Assembly (NCBI RefSeq): GCF_000765475.1
Contig: NZ_JRHO01000005.1
Span: forward strand, 1 to 64,000
DNA from: Methanococcoides methylutens
Lineage (GTDB): Archaea; Halobacteriota; Methanosarcinia; Methanosarcinales; Methanosarcinaceae
Direction: 5' to 3'
DNA: 64,000 nucleotides
Shown in pieces: positions 54,403 to 64,000 of this stretch. Below the pieces are notes generated by a model. It saw only the letters and a program-made list of their open reading frames with translations, was not told the DNA's origin and searched no databases. The position numbers were made by a program, and so were the translations under genes. Numbering within the stretch: the first letter of the stretch is position 1; the number at the start of each line of letters is the position of its first letter.

Positions 54403-54651
54403 GAAGTGATCCCCTTGTAAAAAGATAATATTGTAATTTGTTCGAAGTTTTGTTTCTCCGCTCCGGTTTGAATGCTTTTGATGATGATTACTTTACTGAT
54501 ATAATTATCGATTTACCTGCTTTATTTTCATATTTGTGTTATTCTTAATATGTTGGTGCTAAAACGATTTCCATCAAACAAAGCTTTCGCTCATGGAAAA
54601 ATATTATGTCATAATTAGAAAAGCGGACTATACGTCCAAGTCAAAAAAGAT

Positions 54652-54678
54652 AGAAAAAAGCAGGCAAAGCCTGCCTTT
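54652..54678 (-). terminator. Terminator of the mcr operon
   Basis: On the minus strand GCAGGC-TTT-GCCTGC (54674-54660) is a perfect six-base stem followed by TTTTTTC. It lies about 17 bases after the mcrA stop and so ends mcrBDCGA. The A-run on the other side also gives a T-tract for plus-strand transcripts, though none is evident there. Confidence 0.8.
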
Positions 54679-54690
54679 TCAAATTTATGT

Positions 54691-56409
54691 TTATTTTGCT
54701 GGGATGATGAGTGATCTCTCACCAGCTGGCTCGAACTCTCTGATTGCGCCTCTTCCAAACTCTTTCCTTGGTGCGGTAAAGTCGAATGGGAGAAGGTCAT
54801 CTGCGAAGCAGACCTTGATCAGTGGGTTGACTGCCCATGCATCTCCACGTCCAGCGTGTGCTGCTGAAGCGATTGCGGTGTAACCACCCTGGTGACCTAC
54901 GTTCATTGCGTAGTTAGGGTAGTTTGGACCACGGAGCTCAACAGGCAGACCTTCGTCGGACTGGAAGGAGAATACGTTTGTAGCTCCACACTGGTCCTGC
55001 AGGTCGAATCCGAAGAAACCAAGACGTCCGTGTGCTTCCTTGTGCAGGTACATTGAAAGGTACCATGCGGAAAGACCAGCGTTTCCGTTTCCGGTTGCGA
55101 GTGCTGTTGCACTACCTGCTGCTGCGGAGAGTACTGTTGCTCTCTGGGAACCACCAAAGTGGTCTTCGAGTGCTGTTGGGTACTTCTCGTAGTTCTCGAG
55201 ACCATAGATTGTGGACTCTGTTGCGATGTCCTTGACAACATCCATTGTTGCCTTGACCTTGTTGTCGGTACCCTTGTTTGCTGCACCATCGTACTTGTCG
55301 TTGATGTAGTCAACGTTGTAGTACAGGTTGTCGTCAAGGATGTTGTTGGTGTATGCAGCGGTTGCATACTGTGTGAATCCGACACCACCAGACATGTAGG
55401 AACCGAGCCAGATCTGATCGTAGAGCATACATCCTCCACCGACTACCTCGAGAGCTACGTGTGCTGGGTCTTCTGCGTCAACACGGCTTGTCTGAATGAT
55501 ATCAGCCATGTGACCGAAGGAAATTCCACCAGGCTCGTTTGGACCACGTGCACGTCTTGCTGGAAGCATATCTCCCATTGAGATTACACCAGCGTGCTTT
55601 GCTGCGTATGAAAGGTCAGCTACTGCTGCTTCACCAGCACACATGTTGTATGCTGCGATGAAGGACATACCGACCTGCATTGCCATCCACCTTGAGGTCT
55701 GTGCACCATCTGTTGTTCTGCTAACAACGGTTGGGATGTGTGCTGCCTGCCAGGTTGTCTTTCCGATAGCTGCTTTGAGTGCTTCTGCCTGATCTTCTGG
55801 GAACTGCTTGTTGATGTCGATGAGGAACTGGCTGTCGATCTCATCTGCAAGTTCGTCGTCACCGGTGAAGATCTTCACGTAACAGTCATCTACAAGAGCT
55901 GGGTGTGTTTCGACCATGTGCTCCTGAACAACTGCTCCGCCAGGGAGTGCGTGGTTGAGCACTTCAAGGTAGTGGTTGATTGTTTCTGGTGTGACTTCGA
56001 TACCGAGACGCTTCTCGAGTGTCTCGTGAGCCATGTCCATACCGACGATTGTGGTTCTTCTGATGTCATCCCACATCTGCTGCATTGCAGCGTTGTTGAC
56101 GTAGTGAAGATCATCGGTTTCTACCATGATGTCAGTACCGGAAATGAAGGATGGTGTGATTGCTCTCTGACCGAGTGGGATACCACCACAGTGCATCATT
56201 GGGTTGTAACCAACGAGTCCTCTAGCTGCAGCCATTTCCTGGCCAGCTTTCTTCATCTCGACTTTTCTTGGGTTCTGGTCAACACCAAGACGGTAGTATG
56301 TCACTTTCTTGTCAGTGATCTCTCCGCCTTCCATCTTGTTGTCGCCGTGTTCTTTTGTGAATTTGATTTCCAAATCTTTCTGGAACAGTCTCTTTCTATC
56401 ATCTGCCAT
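54691..56409 (-). CDS. mcrA: Methyl-coenzyme M reductase subunit alpha (McrA)
   Basis: The 572-residue catalytic subunit that forms methane from methyl-CoM and coenzyme B with F430. All sites of known modification are present: His272 in YAAKHAGV (N-methylhistidine), Arg285 in LPARRARG (5-methylarginine, made by Mmp10), and GFDLQDQC at 467-474 containing the thioglycine, the didehydroaspartate position and the S-methylcysteine position. [19 protein letters not shown] is the MCR signature. ATG 56409 follows GAGGTGAG; the frame from 56418 adds three residues. Last gene of the operon. Codon use is strongly biased, as expected for a very abundant protein. Confidence 0.98.
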   Translation of the reverse strand: MADDRKRLFQKDLEIKFTKEHGDNKMEGGEITDKKVTYYRLGVDQNPRKVEMKKAGQEMAAARGLVGYNPMMHCGGIPLGQRAITPSFISGTDIMVETDDLHYVNNAAMQQMWDDIRRTTIVGMDMAHETLEKRLGIEVTPETINHYLEVLNHALPGGAVVQEHMVETHPALVDDCYVKIFTGDDELADEIDSQFLIDINKQFPEDQAEALKAAIGKTTWQAAHIPTVVSRTTDGAQTSRWMAMQVGMSFIAAYNMCAGEAAVADLSYAAKHAGVISMGDMLPARRARGPNEPGGISFGHMADIIQTSRVDAEDPAHVALEVVGGGCMLYDQIWLGSYMSGGVGFTQYATAAYTNNILDDNLYYNVDYINDKYDGAANKGTDNKVKATMDVVKDIATESTIYGLENYEKYPTALEDHFGGSQRATVLSAAAGSATALATGNGNAGLSAWYLSMYLHKEAHGRLGFFGFDLQDQCGATNVFSFQSDEGLPVELRGPNYPNYAMNVGHQGGYTAIASAAHAGRGDAWAVNPLIKVCFADDLLPFDFTAPRKEFGRGAIREFEPAGERSLIIPAK

Positions 56410-56423
56410 TTTTCTCACCTCGC

Positions 56424-57179
56424 TTACTCTGGCTTGAATCCATATGCGGTTCTCTTCTCAAACACTGTGTGGACCCACTCGATGACCTCTGCGTCATCTC
56501 TGAATGCAACATTGTCTACACGGTAGAATGTGGTTCTCTTGGCAGCCTCTTCCTCGGACATTGGTTTTCCGAAGTCGACCTTCTTGTCGATTGCCCTTCC
56601 TACCTGGTCCTTGTGCATGATTACTACGCCATTCTCAAGGCGGCATCTGTCAAGCATGTCGAACATGATTCCATCTTCTGGAAGACGGAGTGAGTGACCG
56701 TGAACAGTTGCGCCACGAAGGCTAGCAAGTGCTGGGCATGTCATTTCTGTCTCGAGCTGGAACTTTGCGATCTCTTCCATGTCTCTTTCACGAGCTTCAA
56801 CGACCTGACGACCGGAAAGTGTACCTGGGTCGACACCTCTGTAGTTGATTGCTGCTGCGTATGACCTGAAGTATGGTGTTGATGGTGCGTTGTACATTGA
56901 GTCAACGAACTGAACGTACCTTACCCTGTCACCAGCTTTTGCGCCTGGTGTTGGTTCGACCATTTCTCTGACTGAGCATTCTGGTTCACCCATCTCAGCG
57001 AGTGGTGGGTGTGTGCTTGGGTAGTCGCTACCTGGTGCACGGTGTCCGAGTACTAATGTAAGATCGTCGTCAGAGACTTCCCTGAGCTTTTCGACCTTTC
57101 CGGACATGTGCTTTCTTCTGTTTTCTGCAACGGATGTTGCACCTGGATAATATTGTGCTTCGTATGCCATATTATACAC
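56424..57179 (-). CDS. mcrG: Methyl-coenzyme M reductase subunit gamma (McrG)
   Basis: The 251-residue gamma subunit of the MCR hexamer. [24 protein letters not shown] is the usual N terminus, with [25 protein letters not shown] and [19 protein letters not shown]. It starts either at 57179 (MYNMAYEAQ) or three codons later. It lies 14 bases before mcrA and three bases after mcrC. Confidence 0.97.
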   Translation of the reverse strand: MYNMAYEAQYYPGATSVAENRRKHMSGKVEKLREVSDDDLTLVLGHRAPGSDYPSTHPPLAEMGEPECSVREMVEPTPGAKAGDRVRYVQFVDSMYNAPSTPYFRSYAAAINYRGVDPGTLSGRQVVEARERDMEEIAKFQLETEMTCPALASLRGATVHGHSLRLPEDGIMFDMLDRCRLENGVVIMHKDQVGRAIDKKVDFGKPMSEEEAAKRTTFYRVDNVAFRDDAEVIEWVHTVFEKRTAYGFKPE

Positions 57180-57182
57180 TCC

Positions 57183-57785
57183 TTAGTTATCAATAGATCT
57201 CATTGTGTTCTTTACGGATTTCACGAGTTCGTTCAACTTGTCTCTTGAACATGATTCTCCTCTTGTGACTCCTGACACAATATCCATAACTTTTCCTTTT
57301 GTTAGGGTCTCGTTATTTTTAGGTTTTACAAATTTGGTCTTAATTCCTCCCTTAGCAAAATCCTCAAAGTCGACATTTGTCTGACAGACGATTATTGCCG
57401 GGATCTCTGCATCCTTTAGAATTTCCCTTACTTTTTTTACCACATGGTCTCGTATGTTCCCTGTATGGATAACTGCCAGTTTATGCCTTGATATCTGCGC
57501 AACTTCTTCAGGTGTTATCCCGAATGCGCCTGATCTCATTGGTGTATCAGGTATGCCTGATCCTGAGTTCAATACCAGAACACTGACCTGTATATCTTCC
57601 CTGCGCATGCCGTATGTGAGTTCACATATCGGTTTTGTGATGTGGCGTCTGCCGGGACTCATTGCTACTGTGATGACATCAGGGCGTCCGGTCTCGGAAA
57701 GGGTGCCGCGTTGTGCGAGCCCTCCACCGCGTCCCAAGCCCATTCCATGCCTGCAGTCTACAACTTGTGTTTCCCGGTCAAACAT
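57183..57785 (-). CDS. mcrC: Methyl-coenzyme M reductase operon protein C (McrC)
   Basis: A 200-residue protein of the operon that is not part of the MCR hexamer; McrC has been found in the ATP-dependent activation complex of MCR. CRHGMGLGRGGGLAQRGTLSETGRPDV at the N terminus and MSPGRRHITKPICELTYG are family signatures. ATG 57785 is six bases after the mcrD stop. Three cysteines (10, about 55, about 132) are conserved-looking. Confidence 0.95.
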   Translation of the reverse strand: MFDRETQVVDCRHGMGLGRGGGLAQRGTLSETGRPDVITVAMSPGRRHITKPICELTYGMRREDIQVSVLVLNSGSGIPDTPMRSGAFGITPEEVAQISRHKLAVIHTGNIRDHVVKKVREILKDAEIPAIIVCQTNVDFEDFAKGGIKTKFVKPKNNETLTKGKVMDIVSGVTRGESCSRDKLNELVKSVKNTMRSIDN

Positions 57786-57791
57786 TTAACA

Positions 57792-58280
57792 TCATTCCGC
57801 TGGATTTAAGGAACAAATACGATTACCCACTTTGCCTTTCGGATCTGCCAGTCCGAGGACTGTTGGATCTGCTCCAGGACCACGTTTTGCATAGTCGGAA
57901 ACGGTCTGCTTGTTTGGTAAGAAAAGTCCTTCTCTGAACTCGAGTCCCATCGGAAGTATTCGCTCACAAACTTCCCCGATGTTGTCTCTTATCTCTGAGT
58001 TGAGGACTTCCAGCCTTATGCGGCCAACAATCACAGCCAAGCTAATGTCCGTTTCACCGATACTGATCGTGTCACTGAACTTATGGTTGACATCCTGTCC
58101 TGTCGCAGGACCATATGGTACGGTCACTGGAAGTCTTGGGCCCTGTACGAATGCCCTTGTGATGCCTTCTATTTTGCTCAGTTCGACGAGTAGTTCCTGT
58201 GCGGTTTCCGGGCTGAGTAACCTTCGTGGAAATATCTCGATCTGTATGAGGTTCTCTGTGTTTGATGCAGAATCGACCAT
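57792..58280 (-). CDS. mcrD: Methyl-coenzyme M reductase operon protein D (McrD)
   Basis: A 162-residue MCR assembly protein; McrD associates with apo-MCR. IQIEIFPRRLLSPETAQELL and FVQGPRLPVTVPYGPATGQDVNH are typical, as is GLEFREGLFLPNKQTVSDY. AAGGTAATC precedes the ATG. It lies between mcrB and mcrC with a 36-base gap after mcrB. Confidence 0.95.
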   Translation of the reverse strand: MVDSASNTENLIQIEIFPRRLLSPETAQELLVELSKIEGITRAFVQGPRLPVTVPYGPATGQDVNHKFSDTISIGETDISLAVIVGRIRLEVLNSEIRDNIGEVCERILPMGLEFREGLFLPNKQTVSDYAKRGPGADPTVLGLADPKGKVGNRICSLNPAE

Positions 58281-58316
58281 TATTGATTACCTTCAAGATC
58301 TGTTAGAGCTCTTTAT

Positions 58317-59621
58317 TTAGAGTGCCCCTGCAACTGCTTTGATTGGCTCTCTGAATTCTTCGATTGAACCGAACACATTTCCAACAAGTCCTGATGTCTT
58401 CTCGATGGTAATCATCTGAGTACCTGCATCAATTGAACATGCAGCGGATACACAAGGAATTGCGAATCCTCTGGAGTGTCTTGTTACAACGTGGTTACCA
58501 TTGAAGATACCTGGTCCACCGCCACCATAGATTGAGTGACTGAAGAAGGAGAATCCGACTCCAGTACCCTGTGCTCTACCCATGTCACAGCCTGGAAGAC
58601 CTGTTTCCTTCTCGAGTATATCGTTGAAGTACAGGATGGTTGATGATACGTTCTGAGCTGCTCTGCCTGCTGCACAGTTTACGAGTGTAGCTGCGAGCTG
58701 ACCTGCTGCTGCACATGCGTTCCACATGGAAACGTCATTTGCCTTGTAGAAGTTGTATCCGGATGGTGCCTTGTGGTCGACCTCGATGATACCTGCTTCG
58801 AGTGCTTTCTCGACAACGGTCTCGACGACTGTACCGACTGTACCGGTCTTGCCGTTCTCTTTGACCATTTCGTAAACGATGTTGTTAGCGTTAAGGCCCT
58901 GGTATGCGAATCCAAGTAACTGGTGTCTCGCGAATGAACCTACTGCGTTACCCATCTCGAACATACCTGCCTGCTCGTATATTGAGGAGAGTGCAGCAGC
59001 GTTCATTGCCTTTCTGCCTGTGATAGCAGCGACGTGGTTGGTCATGATGTTCCTAAGGGAGAAACCGAGACCTTCATTCTGCTGTGGTATGCTGAGAATT
59101 GATGCAACGTTACCGCCGCTCATGTCCATGGTCTGTGGATAGCTACCCCAGACAGCACCCTTTACGAGTGGTGCATCGAACATGTCGGTGTTGTATGTGT
59201 CAATGATGGTCTGTACAACAGCTGCTGCACTTACTGTACTTCCTGAAACGAAGTCAGCACCAGCGTCTGTCCTTGCGCTTGGAACCTGCACAAGAAGCTG
59301 TTTTCCGCCACCGATCACTTTTACGTTTGTGTCGTCGTCGTCGCTTACCTTTACAAGGTTTGCAACAGACTCTGCGATTGCATCTGCGTTCCCTACGATA
59401 TCATATTCGAGACCACGTCCGAGAATCTGGCGTCCTTTTCCACCATACTTGCCGGTTGCGAGACCTTTCTCGATACCTGCAAGGTTGACAGCGACAGTCC
59501 TCTTTGTGTCTTTGATGATCTTTCCGATTGCTGCATTTGTTGTTGGTGCGAGTGCCATTATGTCGACGCCGCTTTCCAACAGTGTACCTCTGTCGTCATA
59601 TATGTCTATTTTGTCAGACAC
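58317..59621 (-). CDS. mcrB: Methyl-coenzyme M reductase subunit beta (McrB)
   Basis: The 434-residue beta subunit, first in the operon. The start is GTG 59621, giving MSDKIDIYDDRGTLLESGVDIM, preceded at six bases by GGAGGA (59628-59633, minus). An ATG 22 codons upstream continues through the ribosome binding site and is not used. Signatures are QQNEGLGFSLRNIMTNHVAA, then SGYNFYKANDVSMWNACAAAG and FFSHSIYGGGGPGIFNGNHVV. Confidence 0.97.
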   Translation of the reverse strand: MSDKIDIYDDRGTLLESGVDIMALAPTTNAAIGKIIKDTKRTVAVNLAGIEKGLATGKYGGKGRQILGRGLEYDIVGNADAIAESVANLVKVSDDDDTNVKVIGGGKQLLVQVPSARTDAGADFVSGSTVSAAAVVQTIIDTYNTDMFDAPLVKGAVWGSYPQTMDMSGGNVASILSIPQQNEGLGFSLRNIMTNHVAAITGRKAMNAAALSSIYEQAGMFEMGNAVGSFARHQLLGFAYQGLNANNIVYEMVKENGKTGTVGTVVETVVEKALEAGIIEVDHKAPSGYNFYKANDVSMWNACAAAGQLAATLVNCAAGRAAQNVSSTILYFNDILEKETGLPGCDMGRAQGTGVGFSFFSHSIYGGGGPGIFNGNHVVTRHSRGFAIPCVSAACSIDAGTQMITIEKTSGLVGNVFGSIEEFREPIKAVAGAL

Positions 59622-60042
59622 GATATTTCCTCCTAATTTTATTCCAGAAATCCCGATGGAAACCACAAGATTTGAGCGATGGCCCAAAAGTTCCCTAATG
59701 GTGCCGTTTTTGTGTTAAATGATGTTTCCAATTGGTCATTCTTCTAATTGATTCAAAATTGGAACGTTGTTTTCAGGTTTAAAGCTTTTGGATTTGGGGT
59801 AAGGGTACGAGGGTTTTTCATCATTAATAATTAAGTTAAGTGCATTTAATGCGGTTTAGTTTGAATTATTCTGAAACTTTGGCATACGAAATGCATACGT
59901 ATGTATATTTTTGTGTGAAAAAGAAGATCATCCTCATCTTCCTAAATTAATTCTGTGTGGGATAATAATCAATGTCTGTCCTCTCCCATTCTTTGCACCA
60001 CAAAGATTTAGTACTACATACATTAAGGTACCCACGATCGAT
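59622..60042. other. Divergent control region between mcrB and mmp10
   Basis: About 420 bases with no gene. For mcr (minus strand) the best TATA is GCTTTAAACC (59786-59777), leaving a leader of about 130 bases. For mmp10 the best TATA is ATGTATATTTTT (59901-59912), with GCATACG at 59882-59888 and 59893-59899 and the palindrome CATACGTATG at 59894-59903 just before it. The mmp10 frame stays open back to TTG 59911, but the family begins at 60043, so 59935-60042 is probably leader. Confidence 0.5.
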
Positions 60043-61275
60043 ATGGAAATAGTTGCAGATGTCGGTGGAAATCCCGGCGTAGATTGTCGTGGGTTTTGCA
60101 AGTACTGCTACTTCAAGAAAGTAAAAGACGTACCTGCTTTTGGTTGTAAACATTGTTTCCCTTTTTCAAAAGGGTGCGACTATTGCACACGCGGTGTCAA
60201 AGAGCTCTACTCAGGCTTCAAACCTGTTCAATATGTTATGGGTGAAGTTTCACAAGCCATGCATTTTGGTTCAGGGGAAGCTGATAAGTTTACCATAAGT
60301 GGTGGCGGTGACATCAGCTGTTATCCTGAACTTAAAGAACTGGTCTCTTTCTTATCACAATTTAAAAAACCAATACATCTGGGATATACCAGTGGGAAAG
60401 GATTTACTTCGGAAGATGATGCTGCCTTTTTTATTGAGAACGGTGTCACTGAGGTATCATTCACTGTATTTGCGACCGATCCGGAAATTCGTGGGGCATA
60501 TATGAACGACCCTGAGCCGGAAGCTTCCCTTGCTGTACTTCGTGACTTCTGTGCACATTGTGAGGTATATGGTGCAATTGTTGTAATTCCGGGTGTCAAT
60601 GATGGTGAAGTTCTTGAGAAGACACTTTCTGATCTGGAAACCATGGGTGCCTCAGGAGCGATACTCATGCGCTTTGCTAACTCAAGGGAAGAAGGACTGA
60701 TACTTGAGAATGCACCTATAATGGAAGGTATCGAGTCTCATAGTGTTGAGGAGTTCACTCAGATAGTCCGTAATGCTGCTAAAAACCACAGTTTCAGAAT
60801 TACCGGCACACCTCTGGAAGATCCTCTCTTTGGGTCTCCATTCGCGATAAGGGTGCATGATGATCTGCTCACAAAGTTGCCTGAGGTTACAAAAGAAGCT
60901 ACAATAATCACAAGCAAGGTTGCAGAAGAAAGGCTTTCCGGGATATTCGACAAGCTGGGGGGCACTGTGAATGTAATTGGGTTGAACAAGGACATCGGGT
61001 GCCTGATCACCATCGATGATTTCCGTGATCTTGATCTTTCCAATGTCAAGGAGACCGTTATTATTCCTGGCCGTGCTTTTGTCCATGACCCCGAAGTTAA
61101 GGGATTGCTTTGCAGCGATGGTGTGGACCGGCTCGTAAGGCGTGGTCCTGATACATTGACAGTTGACGGCGAGATGTCAATAGGTATGAGCGAAGAAGAT
61201 GTTCTCGAGCTCGAAATGAATATGTTCACAGAGCTCATTCAGCAGATCAATGCCATAGGCATGCCTGTACAGTGA
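60043..61275 (+). CDS. mmp10: Methanogenesis marker protein 10, McrA arginine C5-methylase (Mmp10)
   Basis: A 410-residue radical SAM enzyme that uses a corrinoid to install 5-methylarginine on McrA. The cluster motif CRGFCKYC is at residues 15-22, followed by a Cys-rich segment ([19 protein letters not shown]) that also holds metal. [14 protein letters not shown] is the family start, so I use ATG 60043. It is divergent from the mcr operon whose product it modifies, and its cobalamin need links it to the cbi/cobQ genes at 5-11 kb. Confidence 0.95.
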   Translation: MEIVADVGGNPGVDCRGFCKYCYFKKVKDVPAFGCKHCFPFSKGCDYCTRGVKELYSGFKPVQYVMGEVSQAMHFGSGEADKFTISGGGDISCYPELKELVSFLSQFKKPIHLGYTSGKGFTSEDDAAFFIENGVTEVSFTVFATDPEIRGAYMNDPEPEASLAVLRDFCAHCEVYGAIVVIPGVNDGEVLEKTLSDLETMGASGAILMRFANSREEGLILENAPIMEGIESHSVEEFTQIVRNAAKNHSFRITGTPLEDPLFGSPFAIRVHDDLLTKLPEVTKEATIITSKVAEERLSGIFDKLGGTVNVIGLNKDIGCLITIDDFRDLDLSNVKETVIIPGRAFVHDPEVKGLLCSDGVDRLVRRGPDTLTVDGEMSIGMSEEDVLELEMNMFTELIQQINAIGMPVQ

Positions 61276-61398
61276 TGCTTGTTGGTAATAGACTTGTTCG
61301 ATCAGTTGGTTAATATGCCGATCTGCTAACGGATATGTTATACACTGATCGGTTATATTTGCACACTAATATGTTGCAGCGCTTGCTGCAATCTTTTT

Positions 61399-64000
61399 TT
61401 ACATAAAGTCTGAAAGTCCCATCTGTTTGGATCTGTCATTTTCAAAAAGTGACTTCATGTCGTAGCCTATCAGTTCAATGCGCTGTTTTGTGTAACTTGA
61501 AACATTGTACTCTTCTGCCACTTTCATTGAGACCTCAAGGTACTTTTTGACAGCACCCTCGTGAACCGTAAGGATAACTCTGCCACCACATTTTTGACAA
61601 CTGCCTGTAAGTGGTGGTCTGCGGTACTTAGCACCACATTTTACGCATCTTGTCCCCTGTCTTGAGAAAGCTCTCAGGTTTCCGAACATATCTGGCAGGA
61701 AGTGGGATATAAGCACCCTCTCTGCGACATCTGAAGCATCAACAGCGCGTATCTTCTTTCCAAGTTCAAGTTGTGCATCCATCTTCTCGACCATACTTCC
61801 AAGTGTCTTGTATGCACTTTTGAGCGGACCTGCCGCAATGTTGGATGTATCATGGGTGAACATGAACTTTTCATACTGTAATGGGGTACCAAGTCTGCTG
61901 CTGACCAGGTCAAAAGTATCTTCGAACTCCTTGGGGTTTGCAATTCTCAGTGTAGCTTCGTAGAATTCCAGCGGGTATGATTCACAGACATCTATATTAT
62001 GTGCTTCCTTGTCAACCTCACTGGGGTCGAGGCGTGTGGTCAGAACAAGGGGTGCATCCATCTTTCCTCCTCTTTTGTCCGGCAGGTACTCGCGGGAGAA
62101 GTTGAGCAGACCATCCATAAGCAGCATGACGCAATCTTCATCCCCGTCACAATTACGCCTTTTTGCAGCATGGAAGAACGGATGTGCATATCCGACTGCA
62201 GCTGTGGTAAATCCTACAAGCCTTCCAAGCACACCTGCTGATGTATGTGGTGCAAGTCCCATAAGGAGGGTGCCAACCGTGTCATCCCTTGTCTTTGCAT
62301 TATAATATGGATCTTCTTTATAATATTTGACAAGAAGATCGTCAATGTATTGCATGGTCCTTAGAATATAATCGGCGCAATCGTATGATATTACAAGGTC
62401 CTGAACCTTGAGGCAGAGCACCTGCTCAGGGTCTGTAAGTGGTTTTCCATAGATGTCTTCCTTATAGCCAAGTTCCTTAAGCTTCTCGCATGTGACTCCT
62501 ATCTCGGAAGGTCTGATGTGTGTAAGTGGTATGTCCGACATGTCATAACGCACTGTCCCATCCTTGAAGGTGAACAGGTCATGTTTTGCCCGTAGGATCC
62601 CTTTTTCGAGAGGTTCGGGTGTCATGTCCTTTGACATCATTTTCTTAACACCTTTGAAGGAATCGAGTTTGTCTCTTTCACCGACCTTCTCGAATGCTTT
62701 CTGGTAAATGCTTTTGAAATCGATCTTTCTCATACTTGTGCAGGTTGTCTTTGTGCCACATTTTGGACATTCCGCTTTGTTCACAGAAATGCCGCATCTG
62801 GGGCAGAAAAGTTTTGGCATGGTATATTCGCCGCAGTCACACCTGTATTCGAAGGTCTCCACTCCACATGCCGGGCAGATCCTGTTCCCAATCTCTACAG
62901 CTATCTCTCCGACCTTTGCATTCGTTGATGCCTTGAAGCTGGCGGCATTTTCAAGTTTTCGTGTATTTCCTCCGGATTCTGCAATGGGGAATAACACATG
63001 GGGTGCTGGTGACATCTTCCTTTTATCAGATTTCTCCGGTCTTCCCATCCTTGCACCGATGCGTGTGGGAGCTCTTGGGCGTACTTCAAATTCCGTTATT
63101 TGATTGATATTGTCAAGTACCTCTTCATGTTCAAGAGACTCCCACTTCTTTCTGAGCCCGTCATCCAGTCCAAGGGTATAGATGAATGGCAGTGGTTCCT
63201 TGATCAGTATCATCCCATCGCTTATCCTGTGAAGTACAAGTAGTAGCTCAAGTGTTCTCTTCACTCCGCTTGAAAGTGCGGCATCGTGTGGTAATTTTAG
63301 TACTGTTCTCTCGCTTTCAAGGATCCCATTCTCAGAGATGAAGTCCGCAAGCTGTTCGAACTTATCATTTTCAATATCATGCCACAGGTATGTGAACTTG
63401 GGGTGCAGGGCTACCCCATACTTTTTACTGGAATCCAATGCAACATCCTGGGATGGGTCCTTAAGAACTTCTTCACCATCTGTCTGCTCTCCTCCAGCTT
63501 TCCTGTATTCCTGTATCCACCACTCGAAACAGTACGGTGATGGTGCAAGTGGGTGGTTGTTCTCAAGGAAATCTCCATAATTTATCAGTATCTCACCAAT
63601 GTCAATGATCTCCTCGACCTCTGAGCGTAATTCATATGCTTCATCTATGCGATCGATCCTGACAACATCTCCTGACCTGAGTTTTACTGTGGGACCTTCG
63701 ATGGAATCTACCGGAGCCATACCTGCTGCTTTTCCAGGTCTTTCAACTTTAAGCTGCGTTCCCGGTGCGATGAAGTCGTCCATCACAAGCATTCCGGAAG
63801 GATTTATTCCTGCGGCTGCAAAGGATGTATTGCGCGACCTTCCATAGCGCAACCGGAATCCTCCTGGTCGGGATGGGTGGGAAAATACAGGTCTTCCGGC
63901 GATCAGGTCTCGCATATACTTATCCTTCGGCTTGATCTTCGGTTTCTCATCTTTCTTCTCTTCGCCACTGTCGTCAGATGCGCTCTTTGTACCGGAGATC
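61399..64000 (-). CDS. polC: DNA polymerase D large subunit DP2 (PolC), N-terminal part outside the window
   Basis: The C-terminal 867 residues of the catalytic subunit of the archaeal replicative PolD. The frame is open to the window edge; the N terminus continues beyond 64000. The catalytic acids are in [21 protein letters not shown], and several zinc ribbons are visible ([55 protein letters not shown]). The ending [18 protein letters not shown] contacts partner proteins in the family. No intein interrupts the visible part. A Lys/Glu-rich linker lies at 63920-63995. Confidence 0.96.
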   Translation of the reverse strand, partial: ISGTKSASDDSGEEKKDEKPKIKPKDKYMRDLIAGRPVFSHPSRPGGFRLRYGRSRNTSFAAAGINPSGMLVMDDFIAPGTQLKVERPGKAAGMAPVDSIEGPTVKLRSGDVVRIDRIDEAYELRSEVEEIIDIGEILINYGDFLENNHPLAPSPYCFEWWIQEYRKAGGEQTDGEEVLKDPSQDVALDSSKKYGVALHPKFTYLWHDIENDKFEQLADFISENGILESERTVLKLPHDAALSSGVKRTLELLLVLHRISDGMILIKEPLPFIYTLGLDDGLRKKWESLEHEEVLDNINQITEFEVRPRAPTRIGARMGRPEKSDKRKMSPAPHVLFPIAESGGNTRKLENAASFKASTNAKVGEIAVEIGNRICPACGVETFEYRCDCGEYTMPKLFCPRCGISVNKAECPKCGTKTTCTSMRKIDFKSIYQKAFEKVGERDKLDSFKGVKKMMSKDMTPEPLEKGILRAKHDLFTFKDGTVRYDMSDIPLTHIRPSEIGVTCEKLKELGYKEDIYGKPLTDPEQVLCLKVQDLVISYDCADYILRTMQYIDDLLVKYYKEDPYYNAKTRDDTVGTLLMGLAPHTSAGVLGRLVGFTTAAVGYAHPFFHAAKRRNCDGDEDCVMLLMDGLLNFSREYLPDKRGGKMDAPLVLTTRLDPSEVDKEAHNIDVCESYPLEFYEATLRIANPKEFEDTFDLVSSRLGTPLQYEKFMFTHDTSNIAAGPLKSAYKTLGSMVEKMDAQLELGKKIRAVDASDVAERVLISHFLPDMFGNLRAFSRQGTRCVKCGAKYRRPPLTGSCQKCGGRVILTVHEGAVKKYLEVSMKVAEEYNVSSYTKQRIELIGYDMKSLFENDRSKQMGLSDFM

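Noticed and set aside
55738..56526. 262-codon plus-strand frame opposite mcrA, and other long frames opposite mcr, mer and polC
   Set aside because: They are mirror frames of highly biased codon use in strongly expressed genes; their translations are Cys/Ser-rich with no domain.
59911..60042. N-terminal extension of Mmp10 from TTG 59911
   Set aside because: The family begins at MEIVADVGG (60043), and 59911 overlaps the predicted TATA box.
61399..63915. Complete PolC starting at ATG 63915
   Set aside because: The frame stays open to the window edge at 64000 with Lys/Glu-rich coding-like sequence, and DP2 is normally well over 1000 residues, so the gene is cut off.

Overview
This 64 kb window comes from a methylotrophic methanogenic archaeon, most likely a member of the Methanosarcinaceae close to Methanococcoides or Methanolobus. 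It carries the mcrBDCGA operon (methyl-coenzyme M reductase) with the McrA arginine methylase gene mmp10 next to it. It also has mer directly followed by fpoF, which marks the F420H2-dehydrogenase electron transport of Methanosarcinales, the archaeal mevalonate route, archaeal ribosomal protein and RNA polymerase genes, and the large subunit of the archaeal D-family DNA polymerase. It also encodes an exported multiheme cytochrome c. None of the 71 protein genes I list ends in TAG, which fits a lineage that reads UAG as pyrrolysine. The genus assignment is inference; no 16S gene is present.

Layout. 0-0.3 kb: tRNA-Cys and 5S rRNA. 0.6-5.2 kb: amidohydrolase, universal stress protein, CBS-domain protein, riboflavin/F420-route reductase, then a thioredoxin lipoprotein paired with a CcdA-type membrane protein. 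5.3-11.2 kb: corrin-ring genes cbiT-L-F-G-H-C on the minus strand, with CbiG encoded in two pieces, and divergent cobyric acid synthase. 11.4-15.9 kb: trpDFEG followed by an AK6-type kinase. 15.9-19.4 kb: small proteins, nadM, fpoF and mer. 19.9-29.3 kb: a redox and oxidative-defence region (two DUF2180 proteins, an AhpD-like protein, a five-haem cytochrome c, an iron-sulfur flavoprotein, an FNR-type reductase, rubrerythrin, AfpA, a second ferritin-like protein, F420H2 oxidase and FTR catalytic subunit), interrupted by DUF429 and inositol-phosphate synthase genes. 29.5-42.2 kb: serA; ribosomal and RNA polymerase genes with an intron-containing tRNA-Pro; MEMO, mevalonate kinase, isopentenyl phosphate kinase, Idi-2, RNase J and the prenyl synthase; then the radical SAM partner of MEMO. 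42.3-49.1 kb: tRNA-Asn, a CAU tRNA, an ArsR regulator, a glycosyltransferase, lipid-related membrane proteins, DUF2209, HflX, a PHP phosphoesterase and a candidate small RNA. 49.1-54.4 kb: AI-2E-family transporter, a degenerate sensor kinase and proAB. 54.7-64 kb: the mcr operon, mmp10 and polC (cut by the window edge).

The genes form a coherent methanogen core: Mer and MCR are late steps of methanogenesis, FpoF feeds F420H2 electrons to the membrane, the Cbi/CobQ enzymes make the corrinoid needed by methyltransferases and by Mmp10, and the mevalonate and prenyl genes supply ether-lipid side chains.

Points that most deserve a second look: three redox genes that appear to start at ATA or ATT behind very strong ribosome binding sites; a promoter-stem-terminator unit at 48.2 kb that looks like an undescribed small RNA with two ATCCCC loop motifs; a sensor kinase that has lost both its phosphoacceptor histidine and its receiver aspartate; the split CbiG; and repeat-containing control regions ahead of trpD and between mcrB and mmp10. 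I saw no insertion sequence, integrase, prophage or CRISPR array.
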